From Pseudomonadales bacterium (GTDB lineage Bacteria > Pseudomonadota > Gammaproteobacteria > Pseudomonadales > DC-out160), in the NCBI GenBank assembly GCA_019090455.1, contig JAHRWA010000075.1, positions 1 to 64,000 of the forward strand: 64,000 bases of DNA, written 5' to 3'. Below, piece after piece: positions 60,898 to 64,000 of this stretch. The notes below the pieces were generated by a model that saw nothing but the letters and a program-made list of their open reading frames with translations, made no database searches and was not told the origin of the DNA. The translations under genes were made by a program, and so were the position numbers. Within the stretch, counting starts at the first letter, position 1. Each line of letters starts with the position of its first letter.

Positions 60898-62520
60898 ATG
60901 ACAACACAAAATAAAGAAGTAACAACCGTATCGGGTGCCGATGTCGACGCCATTGTTGTGGGTGCGGGATTTGGCGGTTTATACATGACTTATAAACTAC
61001 GTAATGAATTAGGGTTAAAAATACAATCCTATGACAACGGCTCTGATGTGGGCGGCACCTGGTATTGGAACCGTTACCCAGGTGCGCTTTCCGATACGGA
61101 GAGTTTTGTCTATTGTTTTTCTTTCGACAAAGACCTCTTGCAAGAATGGACTTGGAAAAACCGCTACGTGACGCAACCTGAAATATTGGCTTATCTTAAT
61201 AATTTTGCAGATCGATTTGAATTACGCAAGCACTATCAATTCAATACTAAAGTTACCAAAGCCGTATTTAACGAAAGCACTAATCTGTGGGAAGTTGAAA
61301 CGGACAAAGGAGATAAGGTCACAGCCCAATATCTTATTACCGGTTTAGGCCTGTTGTCAGCCGCTAACAAACCTAATTTCAAAGGCCACGACGCCTTTAA
61401 AGGCGAACAGTACCATACCAGCAACTGGCCTCGTGGCGGTGTAGACTTCACTGGCAAACGGGTAGGCGTCATTGGAACCGGCTCCACTGGAGTACAAACA
61501 ATCACTGCCGCCGCACCCTCAGCAAAACACTTAACCGTATTTCAACGCTCTCCTCAATATTCAGTACCCGTAGCCAATGGCCCAATGCCAAAGGAAGCGA
61601 CAGATAAAATAAAAGCAAACTACGACCCTATATGGAATCAGGTCAGTGAATCTAGCTTAGCTTTTGGCTTCGTCGAAAGTGAAGTGCCCGCAGCGGATCT
61701 TTCTGAAGCGGAAACTGACAAAGTCTTTGAGGCTGCTTGGAAGAATGGTGGCGGCTTCCGCTTCATGTTCGAGACTTTCTCTGATATCGCAACCGACATC
61801 AAAGCCAATGAGGCTGCCGCTTCTTTTATTCGTCGAAAGATCAGTACCATTGTAAAAGATCCGGAAACTGCGGCAATGCTCACGCCCCATGACATCTACG
61901 CCAAACGCCCACTGTGTGATTCCGGCTATTACGACACATTTAATCGCGATAATGTTTCCTTGGTGGATGTTAAAACCAACCCTATTACTGAAGTGACGTC
62001 TTCAGGTATACGGACCGATCAAGGGGAGTACGAACTTGATATTATCATCTATGCAACAGGGTTTGACGCTGTAGACGGAAGTTACACAAGATTGGATCTC
62101 AGGGGTACGGACGGCCTCCAGATAAAGGATAAGTGGGCCGATGGACCGACTAGTTATCTAGGTATGACCTGCGCTGGGTTTCCAAACATGTTCACCGTTT
62201 TAGGACCCAATGGACCTTTTACCAATCTTCCACCCAGTATCGAAACTCAGGTAAATTGGATAGCAGATTTCATTTCAAAAATGCGTAAAGATAAAAATGC
62301 CGTTATGGAATTAAGCCTGACTGCTGAAAACCAATGGACTGCTACTTGTTCAGAAATAGCTGATATGACCCTCTTTCCAAAAGCAGAATCTTGGATCTTT
62401 GGGGCAAATATTCCCGGCAAGAGTAACTCTGTCATGTTTTATTTAGGTGGACTTAGCAATTATCGCCAGGCGATTAATGACGAAGTTGCTAGTGGCTATA
62501 GCAGCTTCACCTTTAATTAA
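60898..62520 (+). CDS. Baeyer-Villiger flavin monooxygenase (cyclohexanone-monooxygenase type)
   Basis: A 540-residue FAD/NADPH monooxygenase. First Rossmann motif GAGFGG (22-27), the family fingerprint FKGEQYHTSNWP (167-178; FxGxxxHxxxWP), and the second Rossmann GTGSTG (193-198). It inserts oxygen into ketones to make esters or lactones. Start ATG 60898 lies 8 bp after a weak GAAGG. It lies 97 bp after the esterase gene on the same strand. Confidence 0.94.
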   Translation: MTTQNKEVTTVSGADVDAIVVGAGFGGLYMTYKLRNELGLKIQSYDNGSDVGGTWYWNRYPGALSDTESFVYCFSFDKDLLQEWTWKNRYVTQPEILAYLNNFADRFELRKHYQFNTKVTKAVFNESTNLWEVETDKGDKVTAQYLITGLGLLSAANKPNFKGHDAFKGEQYHTSNWPRGGVDFTGKRVGVIGTGSTGVQTITAAAPSAKHLTVFQRSPQYSVPVANGPMPKEATDKIKANYDPIWNQVSESSLAFGFVESEVPAADLSEAETDKVFEAAWKNGGGFRFMFETFSDIATDIKANEAAASFIRRKISTIVKDPETAAMLTPHDIYAKRPLCDSGYYDTFNRDNVSLVDVKTNPITEVTSSGIRTDQGEYELDIIIYATGFDAVDGSYTRLDLRGTDGLQIKDKWADGPTSYLGMTCAGFPNMFTVLGPNGPFTNLPPSIETQVNWIADFISKMRKDKNAVMELSLTAENQWTATCSEIADMTLFPKAESWIFGANIPGKSNSVMFYLGGLSNYRQAINDEVASGYSSFTFN

Positions 62521-62551
62521 GGCATCTTTGATTAGCCAAGAGCACACCGAA

Positions 62552-62578
62552 AAATGGAACGCTGACAACGTTCCATTT
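62552..62578 (-). terminator. Stem-loop between converging monooxygenase and rhodanese genes
   Basis: Perfect 10-bp arms AAATGGAACG and CGTTCCATTT with loop CTGACAA, at the convergence point of two genes; likely a shared terminator though the T-run is short. Confidence 0.7.
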
Positions 62579-62589
62579 AAACAATAATC

Positions 62590-63342
62590 TTACTGTGGGA
62601 CAGAGGCTACGCCTCCGCGTAAGAACAAATAGTCGGAGTAACCAAACTCATTCAAATAATACTGTAACCAGCGCACTTGCTTACCTACCGCATCTATGAA
62701 TATTAATTTTTTATTCTTATATTTCCCAAGCATAAATTTCGTGAGTAACACATCTAGCTTAATTTGCTTAAGATCATTATATGCTGGAGTATGATCTATT
62801 TGAAATTTATCGCGAATATCAATAACCAACACATCATTTTTTAAGCTTAACTCATGCAAATACGAGTACTTTTTCAATACCGATTTGAACCTGTCATTAG
62901 AGATTATTTTCGATCTCTCCGCTGGGTTAGTACCAAGAAGTGTCGTTTTATCAGGATGTGCGTTAGTCCAATCAAATACACCCCCACCAAAAGCCGCAAC
63001 ATTATCTATATTTGCAGCTAGTATTTTTTTGACTGCTTTATAGCTCTTAGCGCAACTATGCCCATTGCAATAAATAACCATTCTTTGACCTGGGTTTTTA
63101 CGCCGCACCGACGCTATCTCATCAACGAATGACGGCTTAGAAAGCGACACCCATATTGCGTTGCTTATATGGACAGTCCTAAATTCCAAATCACTTCGTA
63201 CATCTACGATGACGACATTATTATACTGTTCATAGAGTTCGTCGATTTCTATATACGGAACTTCCGGATATTTCGCCCTTAACGGATAGCCTTCTCCGAA
63301 GACTATATGAGGAGACAACGAGATAGTCATCACTACAATCAA
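62590..63342 (-). CDS. Secreted tandem rhodanese-like protein
   Basis: A 250-residue exported protein. The signal peptide is MIVVMTISLSPHIVFGEG when started at TTG 63342, which has only CAC CTA AAC CGA CTC ATA before it in frame and no better start codon. First rhodanese domain (about 30-130): VVIVDVRSDLEFRTVHISNA, then the active-site loop VIYCNGHSCAKSY with the catalytic Cys. The second domain (about 150-250; VLVIDIRDKFQIDHTPAYND) lacks a Cys loop (LIFIDAVGKQVRW), so it is probably structural. A periplasmic sulfurtransferase-like role is inferred. Confidence 0.78.
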   Translation of the reverse strand: MIVVMTISLSPHIVFGEGYPLRAKYPEVPYIEIDELYEQYNNVVIVDVRSDLEFRTVHISNAIWVSLSKPSFVDEIASVRRKNPGQRMVIYCNGHSCAKSYKAVKKILAANIDNVAAFGGGVFDWTNAHPDKTTLLGTNPAERSKIISNDRFKSVLKKYSYLHELSLKNDVLVIDIRDKFQIDHTPAYNDLKQIKLDVLLTKFMLGKYKNKKLIFIDAVGKQVRWLQYYLNEFGYSDYLFLRGGVASVPQ

Positions 63343-63502
63343 TATGAGTCGGTTTAGGTGTTACCAATTTGCCATAAATTCAAATTCGTACTCGATGAGA
63401 AGAATATTATAAGCGTAGTTTAGATCAACAGCCCCAACACTGTGATTTGTACCGCCTAGTTAACACAAAACCTACTTAGCCCATATTATAAATAGCTATG
63501 CA

Positions 63503-64000
63503 TTATTTGCCTGAAGCTGTCACCTCAACAGGTACACCATTGAACGCTGCATTCCCCGACAACTCATCATAATAATGATCATCTGTCACATCATTCACAC
63601 TCACCCCTTCCTGTTGACTCGCGACATCTAACTTCACGCCTTTTCGTCGATGCCCCCAACCATGGGGCAAACTGACCACTCCACGCATCATATCCTCACT
63701 CGCTAATACCTGAGTCTCAACTGCATTTACCGCAGACTGAATTGTCACTTGAGATCCGTCCACTAGTGATCTTTCTTCCATATCTTTAGGATGCATAAAC
63801 AATTGCCATCGAGGCTTTCCCTTAACCAATCGGTGGGAGTTATGAAGCCATGAATTATTACTTCGAATGTGGCGTCGTCCTATTAGACTAAGATGGCTCT
63901 GTTCCGTGGGTTCCAAAATGGAATCGTTTAATTCTGCTCTAAGCCGACCTAGGTCCTGCATATAGACTTCTGGCGCAAGATCGATTAAACCGTCCTTGGT
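63503..64000 (-). CDS. Molybdopterin oxidoreductase, C-terminal part (5' end outside window)
   Basis: The open frame continues to the window end (reading DGLIDLAPEVYMQDLGRLRA), so only the last 165 or so residues are seen. RRHIRSNNSWLHNSHRLVKG, then LVDGSQVTIQSAVNAVETQV, then GVVSLPHGWGHRRKGVKLDV, then GNAAFNGVPVEVTA match the molybdopterin-dinucleotide-binding C-terminus of the DMSO-reductase/formate-dehydrogenase superfamily. Which oxidoreductase it is cannot be told from this end. Confidence 0.9.
   Translation of the reverse strand, partial: TKDGLIDLAPEVYMQDLGRLRAELNDSILEPTEQSHLSLIGRRHIRSNNSWLHNSHRLVKGKPRWQLFMHPKDMEERSLVDGSQVTIQSAVNAVETQVLASEDMMRGVVSLPHGWGHRRKGVKLDVASQQEGVSVNDVTDDHYYDELSGNAAFNGVPVEVTASGK

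Overview
The window looks like the chromosome of a free-living, probably marine gammaproteobacterium; by eye the GC content is in the mid-40s percent. The housekeeping order thrS-infC-rpmI-rplT-pheS-pheT-ihfA-merR-tRNA-Pro, and uvrB divergent from an aspartate aminotransferase followed by tRNA-Asn, are arrangements familiar from Pseudomonas-like Gammaproteobacteria. The DUF35/thiolase pair, Baeyer-Villiger monooxygenase and double VOC genes suggest a Cellvibrionales/Spongiibacteraceae-type relative, but that placement is inference.

Region 1 (1-16.1 kb) is a defence and mobile island ending at the 3' end of phoR. It starts inside a group II intron (5' part, minus strand). It then carries McrBC, a type I restriction-modification system (hsdR, hsdM, and an hsdS with a very long C-terminal extension) with a broken Imm11-like immunity gene between hsdR and hsdM, remnants of a second hsdS and of a Fic gene, an AbiE type IV toxin-antitoxin pair, and a UPF0175/DUF3368 (PIN) toxin-antitoxin pair. 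A 94-bp copy of the phoR 3' end at 12297-12390 repeats the real phoR end at 16007-16100. The 3.7 kb carrying AbiE and the PIN pair therefore looks like an element inserted into the end of phoR, with the displaced original end left at 12.3 kb.

Region 2 (16-31 kb): phoR-phoB, an unusual receiver/GAF-like regulator, a truncated YHYH gene, a membrane-anchored FKBP and a lipoprotein. These are followed by the most interesting locus, a plus-strand cluster at 22.4-28.7 kb. It encodes an M48 metalloprotease with TPR-like C-terminus, a Cys-rich sigma-like protein, a zinc-finger membrane anti-sigma-like protein, a secreted caspase-like protease that appears to be fused to an outer-membrane beta-barrel, and a secreted DUF4384 protein. 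I read it as an envelope signalling or execution system controlled by a sigma/anti-sigma pair. A DUF35-thiolase pair follows.

Region 3 (31-39 kb): an outer-membrane porin with a PstS-like small binding protein, a patchy stretch of small genes and fragments (SnoaL-like, serine-hydrolase fragment, two VOC proteins, lipase), an HDOD-GAF regulator and an enoyl-CoA hydratase-family gene. Several long non-coding stretches suggest decay or turnover.

Region 4 (39.6-51.5 kb) is the conserved translation block with three tRNAs, uvrB and an aminotransferase. infC appears to start at ATC. Region 5 (51.5-64 kb) holds exopolysaccharide precursor genes (polyprenyl glycosylphosphotransferase, rfbC, rfbA, manC) and a Wzi-like protein, then a hybrid histidine-kinase-type sensor, an esterase with a Baeyer-Villiger monooxygenase, a secreted double rhodanese protein, and the 3' end of a molybdopterin oxidoreductase cut by the window edge.

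A recurring feature is short tandem duplications (7-18 bp units) in intergenic DNA, several lying exactly on or next to stop codons. No CRISPR array, rRNA gene or intact transposase was seen.
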